Assembly: GCA_001664505.1 (NCBI GenBank)
Contig: CP011806.1
Coordinates: 1,765,528 to 1,829,527, forward strand
DNA from: Acidobacteria bacterium Mor1
Lineage (GTDB): Bacteria > Acidobacteriota > Polarisedimenticolia > Polarisedimenticolales > Polarisedimenticolaceae
Length of the DNA stretch: 64,000 bases
Reading direction: 5' to 3'
In this document: one piece after another, positions 33,692 through 43,144 of the stretch
Position numbering within the stretch: position 1 is the first letter of the stretch
Layout of the letters: each line of letters starts with the position of its first letter
Program-made: the position numbers and the translations under genes
The notes under the pieces: model-generated
Databases searched by the model: none
What the model saw: only the letters and a program-made list of their open reading frames with translations
Told to the model about the DNA's origin: nothing

Positions 33692-36373
33692 ATGATCGGA
33701 CAGAAGATTGCGCACTACGAGGTAACCGCGAAGCTGGGTGCCGGCGGCATGGGCGAGGTATATCGCGCGCGAGACACCCACCTCGAGCGTGACGTCGCCC
33801 TCAAGATCCTGCCCGAGGCGTTGACCGGCGACGCCGACCGCCTGGCCCGTTTCGAGCGCGAGGCCAAGACCCTCGCCGGCCTGAATCACCCCAACATCGC
33901 TCAGGTCTACGGTCTCGAGGGAGACGGCGCGACCCGGGCGATCGTGATGGAGCTGGTGGACGGGCGGGACCTGGCCGGCATCGCCGGCCAATCCCGGGTT
34001 CCCCTCGAGGACGCGTTGCCGATCGCCCGGCAGATCGCCGAAGCCCTCGACGCAGCCCACGAGCAAGGGGTGATTCACCGCGATCTGAAACCGGCCAACG
34101 TGATGCTGACGGCGGATGAACAGATCAAGGTGCTGGACTTCGGCCTGGCCAAGTCGACCGATGGCGCGGCGGTCGGCTCGAGTTCGGGGGACCCGGTCGA
34201 TTCCCGCACGATGACGACCGCGCCGACCCAGGCCGGGGTCATCCTCGGCACCGCTGCCTACATGAGCCCGGAGCAAGCGCGCGGGAAGCTCGTCGACAAG
34301 CGTTCCGACATCTGGTCCTTCGGCTGCGTGCTCTACGAACTGCTTACCGGGCAATGCGCCTTCGACGGCGAGACCATGACCGACGTTCTGGCCGCGATCG
34401 TACGAGCCGAACCGGACTGGGCGCCCCTCGAGCGGGTGGCGCCTCCACGGCTGGTGCGGTTGGTGCAGCGCTGCCTGCGCAAGGATCACAAGGAGCGGCT
34501 GCGGGATATCGGCGAGGCGGCGCTGACGCTCAAGGAGATCGCCGCCGGAGACGACGGCCGGATCGCCGCAGCTCCGGAGACCCCGGAGAATCCACCCAGC
34601 GCCGGTCCCTGGAAGATGATCGCCGGGGTCGCCGGCCTTGCCGCCATCGCCCTGGCCGCGCTTCAGTTCGGACCCTGGAACGCCGAGTCGAGCGCCACCG
34701 GCAGCGGCGAACCCGCGGTGAATGCCATGTCGTTGCTGACCGACTTCGCCGGCTCCCAACGGTCGCCCAGCCTCTCGCCCGACGGCAAGCAATTGCTCTA
34801 CGTCGCCGACGATGGGGGCGATCTGGACATCTTTCTGCTGCGGGTCGGCGGACAGAATGCCGTCAACCTGACCGCCGACTTCGATTCCGACGACGATCAC
34901 CCCGCCTGGTCCCCCGACGGCGAGAGCATCGCTTTCGATTCCAACCGGGATGGGGGCGGTATCTTCGTCATGGGTGCGACCGGCGAGTCGGCGCGGCGGG
35001 TCAGCGACGAAGGCTTCCACCCGGGCTGGTCCCCGGATGGGAAGCAGTTGACCTTCTGCGATGAGAACATCGTCGATATCTACTCGCGCACCTCGGACAG
35101 TCCACTGCACATCGTGGATGTGGAGACCGGGGCAAGAAGCGTGATCCCGGTCTCCGAGGATGTCGCTCAGGGGCAATGGTCCCCCGACGGCCGCTGGATC
35201 GCCTACTGGACGGCGCAAACCGGCCAACGGGACATCCGGGTGGTCTCGACCACGGGCTCCGGGGAGTTCATCCCGATCACCGACGATACGGCCACCGACT
35301 GGGCGCCTCGCTGGGCTCCCGACGGAAGGTCCATTTACTTCGTCAGCGACCGCGGAGGCAGCCCCGACCTGTGGAGGATCGAGGTCAACCCGACCACCGG
35401 CCAGCCGGTCGGCGCGCCCCGGGCGGTGACCACCGGAGTGGCGCGTGTCGCGTCGTTCAGCATGGATAGCGCTGGAGAGCGGATCATGCTGGGCGTTTCG
35501 AGCCGGATCGAGTCCTTCGAACGCATCTCGTTCGATCCTCGCACCGAACGCCCGCTGGGCCCCGCGGAGCCGATCTTCTCATCGAAGAACCACATCGCCC
35601 AGTTCAGCCTCTCCCGTGACGAGCAGCGCATCGCCTACCGCGCCGGGGCTCTCCAGGAAGACCTGTTCACGATCCGGGTCGACGGCACCGATCGTCGCCG
35701 CCTGACCAACGATCGCGCCCGGGACCGTGGGCCGGACTGGGGCCCCGGCGATGACTGGCTCGTCTTCTACTCGAACCGTGGGGGCGACTACGAGCACTGG
35801 GTGATCGGAGCGGACGGCACCGGCCTGCGGGCGATCGCCACGGAGCCGGTCGAGGGAATCAACGACCCGAGTTGGTCCAACGACGGCAAACGCATCACCG
35901 CAACCGGAACCAGCTCCGGTTCTGCGATCTACGATGTCGATCCCGCCTGGTTCGAACCCGGCTCCGATGTCGAGCCTCACCAGATCACCGAGGGGGATCA
36001 GTTCGGCTTCATCGCGCTGGGCTGGTCGACCGACGACCGGCATTTCAGCGGGTGCACCGACTGGGATGGCGACTTCGCCACCTACGCGCTCGACTCGAGA
36101 GAGATCACGACTCTGCGAGACGAGGATGGGGCGTCGATCCCTTGCAGCGGGACGGCTCTCCTCGACGGGTGGCTCGATCCCGCCCGCTTCGTGTTCTGGG
36201 ACAAAGCGAACAGCCGGGCCGTCCTGTGGGACCTGGAGGATCGGCAGCTCCGCGAGATACCCGGCATTCCCGGTCCGAGCAAGTTCGAGGTCGGCGATGA
36301 AGGCCGCACGCTCTATATCGTGCGCACGATCCAGGACGCCGAGATCTGGATGCTGGAGCTCGAACCCGAGTAG
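33692..36373 (+). CDS. Ser/Thr protein kinase with PD40 beta-propeller sensor
   Basis: An 893-residue transmembrane kinase. The kinase domain covers about residues 9-275: GAGGMGEVYRA, Lys38, HRD 129-131, DFG 149-151 and an activation segment ending TAAYMSPEQARG. A transmembrane helix lies at about 308-325 (MIAGVAGLAAIALAAL). The remaining 560 residues are outside and made of WD40-like PD40/TolB repeats with the recurrent WSPDG/SPDGK core (for example PSLSPDGKQLLYVADD, PAWSPDGESIAFDS, PRWAPDGRSIYFVSD). This kinase-propeller layout is common in Acidobacteriota. The propeller presumably binds a ligand or envelope protein. It is unlike the kinase at 13051, which has a membrane-embedded tail. Confidence 0.93.
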   Translation: MIGQKIAHYEVTAKLGAGGMGEVYRARDTHLERDVALKILPEALTGDADRLARFEREAKTLAGLNHPNIAQVYGLEGDGATRAIVMELVDGRDLAGIAGQSRVPLEDALPIARQIAEALDAAHEQGVIHRDLKPANVMLTADEQIKVLDFGLAKSTDGAAVGSSSGDPVDSRTMTTAPTQAGVILGTAAYMSPEQARGKLVDKRSDIWSFGCVLYELLTGQCAFDGETMTDVLAAIVRAEPDWAPLERVAPPRLVRLVQRCLRKDHKERLRDIGEAALTLKEIAAGDDGRIAAAPETPENPPSAGPWKMIAGVAGLAAIALAALQFGPWNAESSATGSGEPAVNAMSLLTDFAGSQRSPSLSPDGKQLLYVADDGGDLDIFLLRVGGQNAVNLTADFDSDDDHPAWSPDGESIAFDSNRDGGGIFVMGATGESARRVSDEGFHPGWSPDGKQLTFCDENIVDIYSRTSDSPLHIVDVETGARSVIPVSEDVAQGQWSPDGRWIAYWTAQTGQRDIRVVSTTGSGEFIPITDDTATDWAPRWAPDGRSIYFVSDRGGSPDLWRIEVNPTTGQPVGAPRAVTTGVARVASFSMDSAGERIMLGVSSRIESFERISFDPRTERPLGPAEPIFSSKNHIAQFSLSRDEQRIAYRAGALQEDLFTIRVDGTDRRRLTNDRARDRGPDWGPGDDWLVFYSNRGGDYEHWVIGADGTGLRAIATEPVEGINDPSWSNDGKRITATGTSSGSAIYDVDPAWFEPGSDVEPHQITEGDQFGFIALGWSTDDRHFSGCTDWDGDFATYALDSREITTLRDEDGASIPCSGTALLDGWLDPARFVFWDKANSRAVLWDLEDRQLREIPGIPGPSKFEVGDEGRTLYIVRTIQDAEIWMLELEPE

Positions 36374-36502
36374 CGCGACGCCGCTCCCGAGCTTCATGCC
36401 GCTGTGCCGGGACTCGCGGGCTATCATGAAGCGTCACCGGCCTTGGCGCGGGCCTCCTCAGGTGGCGTCGAGCAATGCCTCACGATGCAGAACGGAGTAG
36501 CC

Positions 36503-36916
36503 ATGCCCGCTGACCAGGGACACGATCGACGCACCTTCCGGCGCTACCGCAAATATGCGGACCAGATGGTGACCGCGGTGCGCCTGGACCTCGCTACCGA
36601 AGGCTTTCACTACGAGAAGTGGGGTGGAACCCAACGCTGCAAGCCCGGCGACTGGATCGTGCGCAACGGCGACGACACCTACACCGTCGACTCCGACGCC
36701 TTCGCCGCCACCTACGAAGCGGTCACACCCGGCCGCTTTGCCAAGACGGCCATCATCTGGGCTCGCCGAGCAGAAGAGGCCGGGACCATCGTCACCCTCG
36801 ACGGATCAACGACCTATCGAGCCGGCGACTACATCGTGAGAAACGATCCTGAAGGGACGGATAGCTATGCCGTGCCTTCCTCCGAGTTCCAACGGATGTA
36901 TGAGGCCCTGGACTAG
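36503..36916 (+). CDS. Small protein with two copies of a GDW/Y-I-V-R-N module
   Basis: A 137-residue cytoplasmic protein; ATG 36503 is favoured because GGAG lies seven bases upstream (an in-frame ATG at 36485 is possible). After a basic helix (RRTFRRYRKYADQM) two similar 40-residue units occur: KPGDWIVRNGDDTYTVDSDAF ending ATYEAV at residues 47-74, and RAGDYIVRNDPEGTDSYAV ending RMYEAL at 106-136. The pattern is that of the short PGD(W/Y)-(I/L)-V domain seen in some phage and hypothetical proteins. Function unknown. A TATCAT -10-like hexamer lies at 36422-36427. Confidence 0.7.
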   Translation: MPADQGHDRRTFRRYRKYADQMVTAVRLDLATEGFHYEKWGGTQRCKPGDWIVRNGDDTYTVDSDAFAATYEAVTPGRFAKTAIIWARRAEEAGTIVTLDGSTTYRAGDYIVRNDPEGTDSYAVPSSEFQRMYEALD

Positions 36917-36923
36917 CGGCGTC

Positions 36924-39900
36924 CTACCCGTTGCCGGACGCTCCGGCCTCGAGGCGGTCCGCCATGCGGCGTAGCGCGGATACCGGCCCTCCCCTGCCTT
37001 TCCCGGTCTTCGCGCGGGCCTGATACAGCTCGGCCAACGCCCGCAACTGCCGAATGGTCGATTCGAACTTCCGTGCGGGCCGGGCCACGCCGCCGGCCGC
37101 ATTCTGATAGAGACGCAGCACATCCTCCTCGACGGCCGCAGACGAGAGCTTGCGGTCCAGCAGGACGGTGGCTAGCCGAGCATCGGCGATGCCGACGGCA
37201 TCCCAGAAACGGTAGGTGGATGCATAGCGCTTGCCGGCTCGGTGCTCGCACTCGAGCGCCAGGGCCATGCGCTCCTTTCGCAAGCTCCGGTTCTTCGTCT
37301 TGGGCCCCTGATCCAGCACCGCGTCTAGGTGCAGTCGGTTCAACAACGCGTAGAATTCGAAAGCCTGATCTCCCGGATGCCGCTCCGCCCTCTCGTACTC
37401 GTCTCGCGAAGCCTTGACCATCGGCTCGATCGACGGCCACTTCTCATTGCCCCGGGCCAGGATCACCGCCTTGATCTTGTAGGCGCTTGCCCTGAACGTC
37501 CTGTGAGCCAGTTGCGTCGTCTGGGCCAACTGCAGGTGCTCCAGACCTTCGACCGCCTGGATCGTCGTCGCCTCGTGAAGCCGGTCCAGCCGTGCAATAG
37601 CCGCATCCACCAGCTTTCCGGCATCGGCCCGCTTCTTGGGGTCGGTCGCCATGTACTCGGCGGTCCGGGCTTCTAGATTCGCCAACTGCTGGATGGTGGT
37701 GATCCCCAGCGACTCATGAGGGTCGATGCTATCGAGGGACCTCAGGTAGGACTTTCGGGCCATGGCGAACCCGGCCATTCCGCAGTCGCCGTAGATCTCG
37801 CCGATCTTCCCCTGGACATCCGGCCGGTCGATCCACGACTTGTTGACCACCCTGGCCAGGATGCCATCGATCTTCTTGGCGACCGCGTCGACATCCCCGC
37901 CGTCGGTGGCGTCGCTCTTGACCTGCCGTAGGGCCTCGATCAACTCCTCCGGAGCGACGAAAGGCCGGGGCGTCCAGTCGCTGCCGCCGCGGTCGGTGCG
38001 CAACCGGAAGTCCGGATCGCCGTAGGCCTGGTAGGCGCCCCACGTATTGGAAGCCGGGAACGCCTCGTAGGCAGCCCGCCTCGCCGCGTGAACGGCGTCT
38101 CCGAAGCTGCGTCCGTCATCGACGAACTCGGTGAAGAACCGGCAGGCAAACTCCTTCGCCGCGCTGTCGTCGACGGCCCACCCCGCGGCCACGACGCAGC
38201 GCGCGCCCATCTCGATCAACTCCCGCGAGATGCTGTAGGCCAGCCGGTTGGACCCTTCGATCCCGGCATCGGTCTTGGCCAGGTGGCAGCAATTGAGGAA
38301 GACGACCTCGGGAACCACCGACATCTGCCCGATCTCCGCCGCAGACAGGACGAAACCGCTGGAGAGCACGATTCCCGTTCGGGGTTTCTTGTCGCCTCCT
38401 CCGGGCAATGCGTGAATGCCGTGCGCCGAGATCACCAGGATGCGGTAGCCGCCGTCGCTGAGCGCCGCGATGACCTGCCGGTAGTCGGGGTGAGCCGGCG
38501 GCCTGGGTTCGGCGCAGGCGTAGCCGGCGCGTTCCAGGATCTTGACGATCTCGACGCCCTCTGCCGCCGCCCCGGGCAAGGGCGCAAGGCTCTCGATCAC
38601 CTTGTCTTTCGAGTCCTTCACCTCGAAGCGCTGATCGAAGCCGTCGGTCCGCGGGTCGGCAATCACCAGCGCCCGCTTTTGCGCCCGGGCCTGCCTTCCC
38701 CGTCGGGCACGGCCGGAGGCCAGCTGCCGGACGATATTGGTTCGCAAGACCGCCGGCACGTCGTCGGCCTGCATCATCTCCCACGGAAGGTCGGCGGTGT
38801 AGGGGTCGACGACCAGCACGATACGCTCGGCCTCTCGGGCGATGCTCTTGAACTCCACCGGAACCAGCAGGTAGTACAACGATCGCGCCAGCGCCTCGTC
38901 GTAGTGCGATGAGTGGACGGTATCTTTCACCATCCGCTCGACCAGGCCGGGTTGGCGTTGATTCGCCACCTTTTCGGCCCGGGCCCGTTGGGACAGGTAG
39001 AGAAACCGTAGGCGGTTCGCGATCGGAGAGACCCCCTCCTCCCTGGGCTCGGTTCGGGACGAGCGTTCGCGACAATCGGCGGGGCACTCGTCATCGGGGC
39101 GATCGGCGTTGGACACGATGATACGCGGCCAGTAACCGGCACCGCCATCGATGGTCATCCGCCGGCGATACCCGGATCCGTGACCCAGTTCCGTCGCCGG
39201 GATCACGTGGGCGCCCGCGTTTTTCAGTTCGCGGCCTACGCGCTGATTGATCTGGGTCAACGCGTGAGCCGCGGTGATCGCCTTCTCGAGGAATAGTTCG
39301 ACAAATCGCAACTCGCGCACCGCCAGCGGCACCGAACTCGACTCACGAAACTCCCGGTTTGCCTGGCAGACGCCGAGGACCACCGAGTCGATCGAGTTGG
39401 AGATATCGATATTGGTCGTCGAGTTGTTGCCCAGCAGCAAGCTGGCGAGCACGATCCCACCGGGTGCGGGCTCCTCTGGTTTCTCGGGCGTTCGCTCCTG
39501 CATCTGCTCACGGAGTCGGAGCAAGAGCTCGAGCACGCCGACCCGCACCGTGCGGGTGAGCTCGCCGGTGGTCAGACGGTCGGTCATCTCACCGAGCCCC
39601 ACCACCAGGGCGCCCCGCCGTGTCCCGCGCTTCAGTTCCTCGGGGTTTTGAGGTTGGAGCACAATCGCCGAGGTGCCGACTTGCCCGGGATACAGGTCGA
39701 GCTGATCCCTCTTGCGTAGCGCGCCGCCGACGAGGGTCCGGTCGATCTGGCTCTCGGCGCCGGCGATCGGATCCCCGTCATAGTGGCCGCACATCACCGG
39801 GTGAGCCGAATGCCGGAGATCCATCGCCATCACCGAAACATCGAGAGGCTCGGTAGTCGCGACCGGCTCGTAGGGCAACGGCCCGCCCCCGATGGCGCTG

Positions 39901-42755
39901 CGAGCCACCGATTCTGCCGTCGGATAGGGCTCCGGGCCTGCCTCGTAGCTGCGAACCGCCAGAGACCCTCGGGCACTGGGCAGCCGTCCCAGCTGAGCCG
40001 TCTCTCCCGACTCGAGCAGATCCAGGATGGCCGGGAAGTACTTCTTCTTGCGGGTGAGGTCCGCGTGGCTCACCGGCATGTACCAACAGCGGCCGTTGTC
40101 CACGAGGAAGTCGAGCTTCCCCGACTCCCACGTGACGGAGCCATCCCCCTCCGGCGTGCCCATCATGCGAAGCCGGTCACCGGTCGTATCGACGCCGCAG
40201 GGGGTGCGCTTGTCCTGTCCGAAGACGTAGGCGACGCTGCTCAGCGGCTCGATGGGCCGGTGTTGACCGTTGGCATCGAGCAGGTCGCCTTGCCAGAGCG
40301 CCCTGGCCCGTGCGATGGCGTCCTCACCGGGTACCCCTACCGTCCCGTTGCCGAACCAGCGATCCCGATGCAGCTCCTGATACGCCCCCCAGGTATCCGC
40401 ACTGAAGTAGTCGTCGTGTGCTCTGGAATTGCCCGTATCGACGAAACCCGGCCGGGGCAACAGCTGCACCGCGCCGGGGAAACCCGAGACGACGTTCAGG
40501 AGTGATTGGAGCTTCTTCGTAACGTCGAGACGCGCCAGCTTGCGGATCGACCCCGCCTTCCCGAGGAGCGTTTCGACCATCAGATGGGACCCGTTGTTCG
40601 GCGTGCCGAGCATGACGAAACGGCCGCCACGACGTTCGGCCAACCGCTGCCACACATCCGGGTGCCGGGCGATCATCGCCCGGGTGACGAGCCCGCCCAT
40701 GCTGTGGGCCAGAATGCGCACGGGCTGATCGGGGTTCTCATCGAGGGCCTGGGCGACCCGCTCCGCGAGCAGGTCGGCGGTCTCCTGAATCGGCTTGCGC
40801 CAGTCGTAGTCCCACGGAATGACCGCGTGGCTCTCCTCGAGCTCATCGGCAAGCTTGCCGTAGAACATGCGGAACAGTCCGTCGATCTCGACTCTGTCCG
40901 CGAGCCCCTGATAGCGCAGGCTGCCCAGACCACCGGCAACCAGATCGGCAACGTCGAACCAGACCCGGCCCCGTCTACCCTTCCTGAGGTGCGACCCCAT
41001 GGTGCCGGGAATGAACACGACCACCGGACGGGTGTTGGGCTCCTCCGGCCTGTCCGCGCCTTTTGAACCGGAACGGCGGGTATCCGCCTTCGGCTCCTCG
41101 AACGAGGACAACGGCTGAAATCGCGTGGCGTCTCCGGCTCCGAGAAGCCAGCCGCACAGAGCCTCGCGGGTCACGTCGTTCTTGAAGTAGCGGAAGTGGT
41201 TGACCTTCGGATTCCGGCGCAACAGGTAGCTCGCCCCCTCTTCCCGCGCAAGGCCGGCGAACATCGAATCGGTGTCGACGACGAGATCGTTGTCGTAGGA
41301 ATCGAACAGCATCCAATCCGAGAACATCAGGCCGATCCGGGACAGGACGTGGCCGCCCTCGGCGTCGCCCGCGATCACCGCCATTTCCACACCGCGCTGA
41401 CGGCCGGCGTTGGCCAGCATCTCTCCCAGCGGAGCGTCGGTCATCATCGACTCGATCCCCGGTACCAGATGCGCCTCGACCCGCTTGTCCGCGATTTCGA
41501 GCACGATGCGCTTGAGCATCCCCAGCACCGGGACGAGGGCCGGGCTGGCCACGGAACTCACGACTTTGTTGAACAGAGACAGCAGGCCCGACAGGAACAG
41601 GTCCAGATTGTCCGAAAGGGCGCGGGTCCCTCCCGCCGGGCAAGCGACACGGACATAGCGCTGAATCCGGAAGTCCTTTTCCTCGAGCAGCGCCCCGAGT
41701 TCCTCGAGCTTGCCCAACTCCTCTTCGTTGTAGGCGTCTTCCAGAGCCGAGGCATCGACCCGCTCTTCTCGCCGTTCTCGCGCCGCTTTGCGCGCCTCGC
41801 GGTAGATATCGATCTGCTTCTTCCCCAGCTCGCGAATACACAACAGGTCCCCGACCAGGCCCCCGCGAGAGTGGGTAACGAGATGCAGCGCCGCCCCTTT
41901 GGGAAGCGTCCGCGCCAACTCCAACGCATTGTCGATGGGGCTCTCGGAGAACGTTCGATGCTCGAAGCCGTAGATCCCCCCTGTTGCCTCGCCCTGCAGT
42001 CGATTCCAGTCGGCGACCGATGCGCCGAGACCTTCGAAGCTACCCATGGTGCTGGAGGCGGTTCCATGAATGAACACGAGCATCGGACCGTTCGCGGCGG
42101 CCTCTTTCAGGCGGGAGTCCTGCGCAACGAGGCGGTCTTCCGGTTTGACCTCCTGTCCGCTCCAGCGGTAGAGGCCGGGGGTGCCTCCCAGCCTCGATTC
42201 GATCAACGCCATCAGCGCTTTGGCGCCCAAGGTCGAAACCGAGAAGGCGGCCAGTTCCTCCAGCCGATCGGCCAGCTCCTCCTGGACCTTGTCCTTGACC
42301 CAATCGACCGCCTGCTTCTTGGCGGCATCGACGATCGCGTCGCTGCCCAGGTCAAACACGGTGAGCTTCGACCAGATCCAGTCACCCAGCCCCCGTGAGG
42401 CTCCTGCGGGATCCTTGAGCAGCTCGAGATCGATCTGGCCGGATTGGGCCTGCCCCGGGTAGAGCCGTTCGAGGAGTTCCGACAGCCGGTCGGCGCGGGT
42501 GAAGTAGGTGGTCCCGTCCTCGGCCTCGAGGGCGATGAGCCGCTCTCCATCAGCTTGCCTCTGTCCTTCGGCCGCCGATACGCTGCGGGTGCTGCGCGAG
42601 ATATCGAACTCACCCTCGACCCTGATCAGGGCTTCGAGGGGATCCGGCGGCGCCTCGGCGCTTCGCGAAGCCGAACTGAGGATCCGCGGCAGCCCTCGCT
42701 GCGGGGCTTCGACGCCGTTGAATAGAATCTCGATGGCCTTCTTGTCGTTCGGCAC
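36924..42755 (-). CDS. Giant double-lipase/CHAT-protease protein
   Basis: A 1943-residue protein from GTG 42755 (GGGAGAG upstream). Domain order: an N-terminal regulatory part (1-220); alpha/beta-hydrolase 1 (MLVFIHGTASSTMG at 225-238, nucleophile S296 in THSRGG); alpha/beta-hydrolase 2 of the LCAT/lipase type (VVVFIPGTMGSHL at 578-590, WDYDWRKP, nucleophile S685 in AHSMGG, LGTPNNGS); a middle region (970-1230) of unknown type; a CHAT caspase-like protease with His1445 (VISAHG) and Cys1490 (VFLNCC), ending AYQAYGDPDFRLR; and a 340-residue helical tail. There is no signal peptide, so it acts inside the cell. CHAT proteases cut partner proteins on receiving a signal, and the lipase domains suggest phospholipid attack. 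It diverges from the 43145 gene. The role is unknown; defence or programmed cell lysis is a hypothesis. Confidence 0.85.
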   Translation of the reverse strand: MPNDKKAIEILFNGVEAPQRGLPRILSSASRSAEAPPDPLEALIRVEGEFDISRSTRSVSAAEGQRQADGERLIALEAEDGTTYFTRADRLSELLERLYPGQAQSGQIDLELLKDPAGASRGLGDWIWSKLTVFDLGSDAIVDAAKKQAVDWVKDKVQEELADRLEELAAFSVSTLGAKALMALIESRLGGTPGLYRWSGQEVKPEDRLVAQDSRLKEAAANGPMLVFIHGTASSTMGSFEGLGASVADWNRLQGEATGGIYGFEHRTFSESPIDNALELARTLPKGAALHLVTHSRGGLVGDLLCIRELGKKQIDIYREARKAARERREERVDASALEDAYNEEELGKLEELGALLEEKDFRIQRYVRVACPAGGTRALSDNLDLFLSGLLSLFNKVVSSVASPALVPVLGMLKRIVLEIADKRVEAHLVPGIESMMTDAPLGEMLANAGRQRGVEMAVIAGDAEGGHVLSRIGLMFSDWMLFDSYDNDLVVDTDSMFAGLAREEGASYLLRRNPKVNHFRYFKNDVTREALCGWLLGAGDATRFQPLSSFEEPKADTRRSGSKGADRPEEPNTRPVVVFIPGTMGSHLRKGRRGRVWFDVADLVAGGLGSLRYQGLADRVEIDGLFRMFYGKLADELEESHAVIPWDYDWRKPIQETADLLAERVAQALDENPDQPVRILAHSMGGLVTRAMIARHPDVWQRLAERRGGRFVMLGTPNNGSHLMVETLLGKAGSIRKLARLDVTKKLQSLLNVVSGFPGAVQLLPRPGFVDTGNSRAHDDYFSADTWGAYQELHRDRWFGNGTVGVPGEDAIARARALWQGDLLDANGQHRPIEPLSSVAYVFGQDKRTPCGVDTTGDRLRMMGTPEGDGSVTWESGKLDFLVDNGRCWYMPVSHADLTRKKKYFPAILDLLESGETAQLGRLPSARGSLAVRSYEAGPEPYPTAESVARSAIGGGPLPYEPVATTEPLDVSVMAMDLRHSAHPVMCGHYDGDPIAGAESQIDRTLVGGALRKRDQLDLYPGQVGTSAIVLQPQNPEELKRGTRRGALVVGLGEMTDRLTTGELTRTVRVGVLELLLRLREQMQERTPEKPEEPAPGGIVLASLLLGNNSTTNIDISNSIDSVVLGVCQANREFRESSSVPLAVRELRFVELFLEKAITAAHALTQINQRVGRELKNAGAHVIPATELGHGSGYRRRMTIDGGAGYWPRIIVSNADRPDDECPADCRERSSRTEPREEGVSPIANRLRFLYLSQRARAEKVANQRQPGLVERMVKDTVHSSHYDEALARSLYYLLVPVEFKSIAREAERIVLVVDPYTADLPWEMMQADDVPAVLRTNIVRQLASGRARRGRQARAQKRALVIADPRTDGFDQRFEVKDSKDKVIESLAPLPGAAAEGVEIVKILERAGYACAEPRPPAHPDYRQVIAALSDGGYRILVISAHGIHALPGGGDKKPRTGIVLSSGFVLSAAEIGQMSVVPEVVFLNCCHLAKTDAGIEGSNRLAYSISRELIEMGARCVVAAGWAVDDSAAKEFACRFFTEFVDDGRSFGDAVHAARRAAYEAFPASNTWGAYQAYGDPDFRLRTDRGGSDWTPRPFVAPEELIEALRQVKSDATDGGDVDAVAKKIDGILARVVNKSWIDRPDVQGKIGEIYGDCGMAGFAMARKSYLRSLDSIDPHESLGITTIQQLANLEARTAEYMATDPKKRADAGKLVDAAIARLDRLHEATTIQAVEGLEHLQLAQTTQLAHRTFRASAYKIKAVILARGNEKWPSIEPMVKASRDEYERAERHPGDQAFEFYALLNRLHLDAVLDQGPKTKNRSLRKERMALALECEHRAGKRYASTYRFWDAVGIADARLATVLLDRKLSSAAVEEDVLRLYQNAAGGVARPARKFESTIRQLRALAELYQARAKTGKGRGGPVSALRRMADRLEAGASGNG

Positions 42756-43144
42756 AGGTAGCTCTCCCTAGCGTACGGATTCCGCTCCGTGCGGGCGCGC
42801 AAACGAGGGTGGGACCGGCAACGCCGTTCGAGCCCTCCACGAGGAGCGCGGCAAGGACTTCTCTGGGTCAAGCGTAGTCCAGTTCGTCCGGGTTTCCAAT
42901 CTCCAATTGCCATCCGCGACCGAGGGACATCGCGGATTCGGGAGGAGCGGCCGTCCCTGTCCGGGACGGCGGGAGCGGAGCAACCATCTCGCTGCGGGGC
43001 GCCGCAGAAGGTGCGGCAACCTAGAGCTACTAGAGCTTCCGTCACGGCCGCCAAGCTTCACGCCCGCAGGACGATTTCCGGGCTAGGATGGTCGGCAGAA
43101 ACGGGCGTGTTCCCGAGTTCGCAACCAAGCAATCGGAGACCGAC
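42756..43144. other. 389-bp divergent intergenic region
   Basis: This region holds the start signals of two divergent large genes. TAGGAT (43084-43089) is a -10 candidate for the rightward gene. Two perfect hairpins lie within it: GCCGTCCC/GGGACGGC (42950-42957 and 42963-42970) and CTGCGG/CCGCAG (42992-42997 and 43002-43007). They may be operator-like dyads or leader structures. I see no convincing coding frame or RNA gene. Confidence 0.5.
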
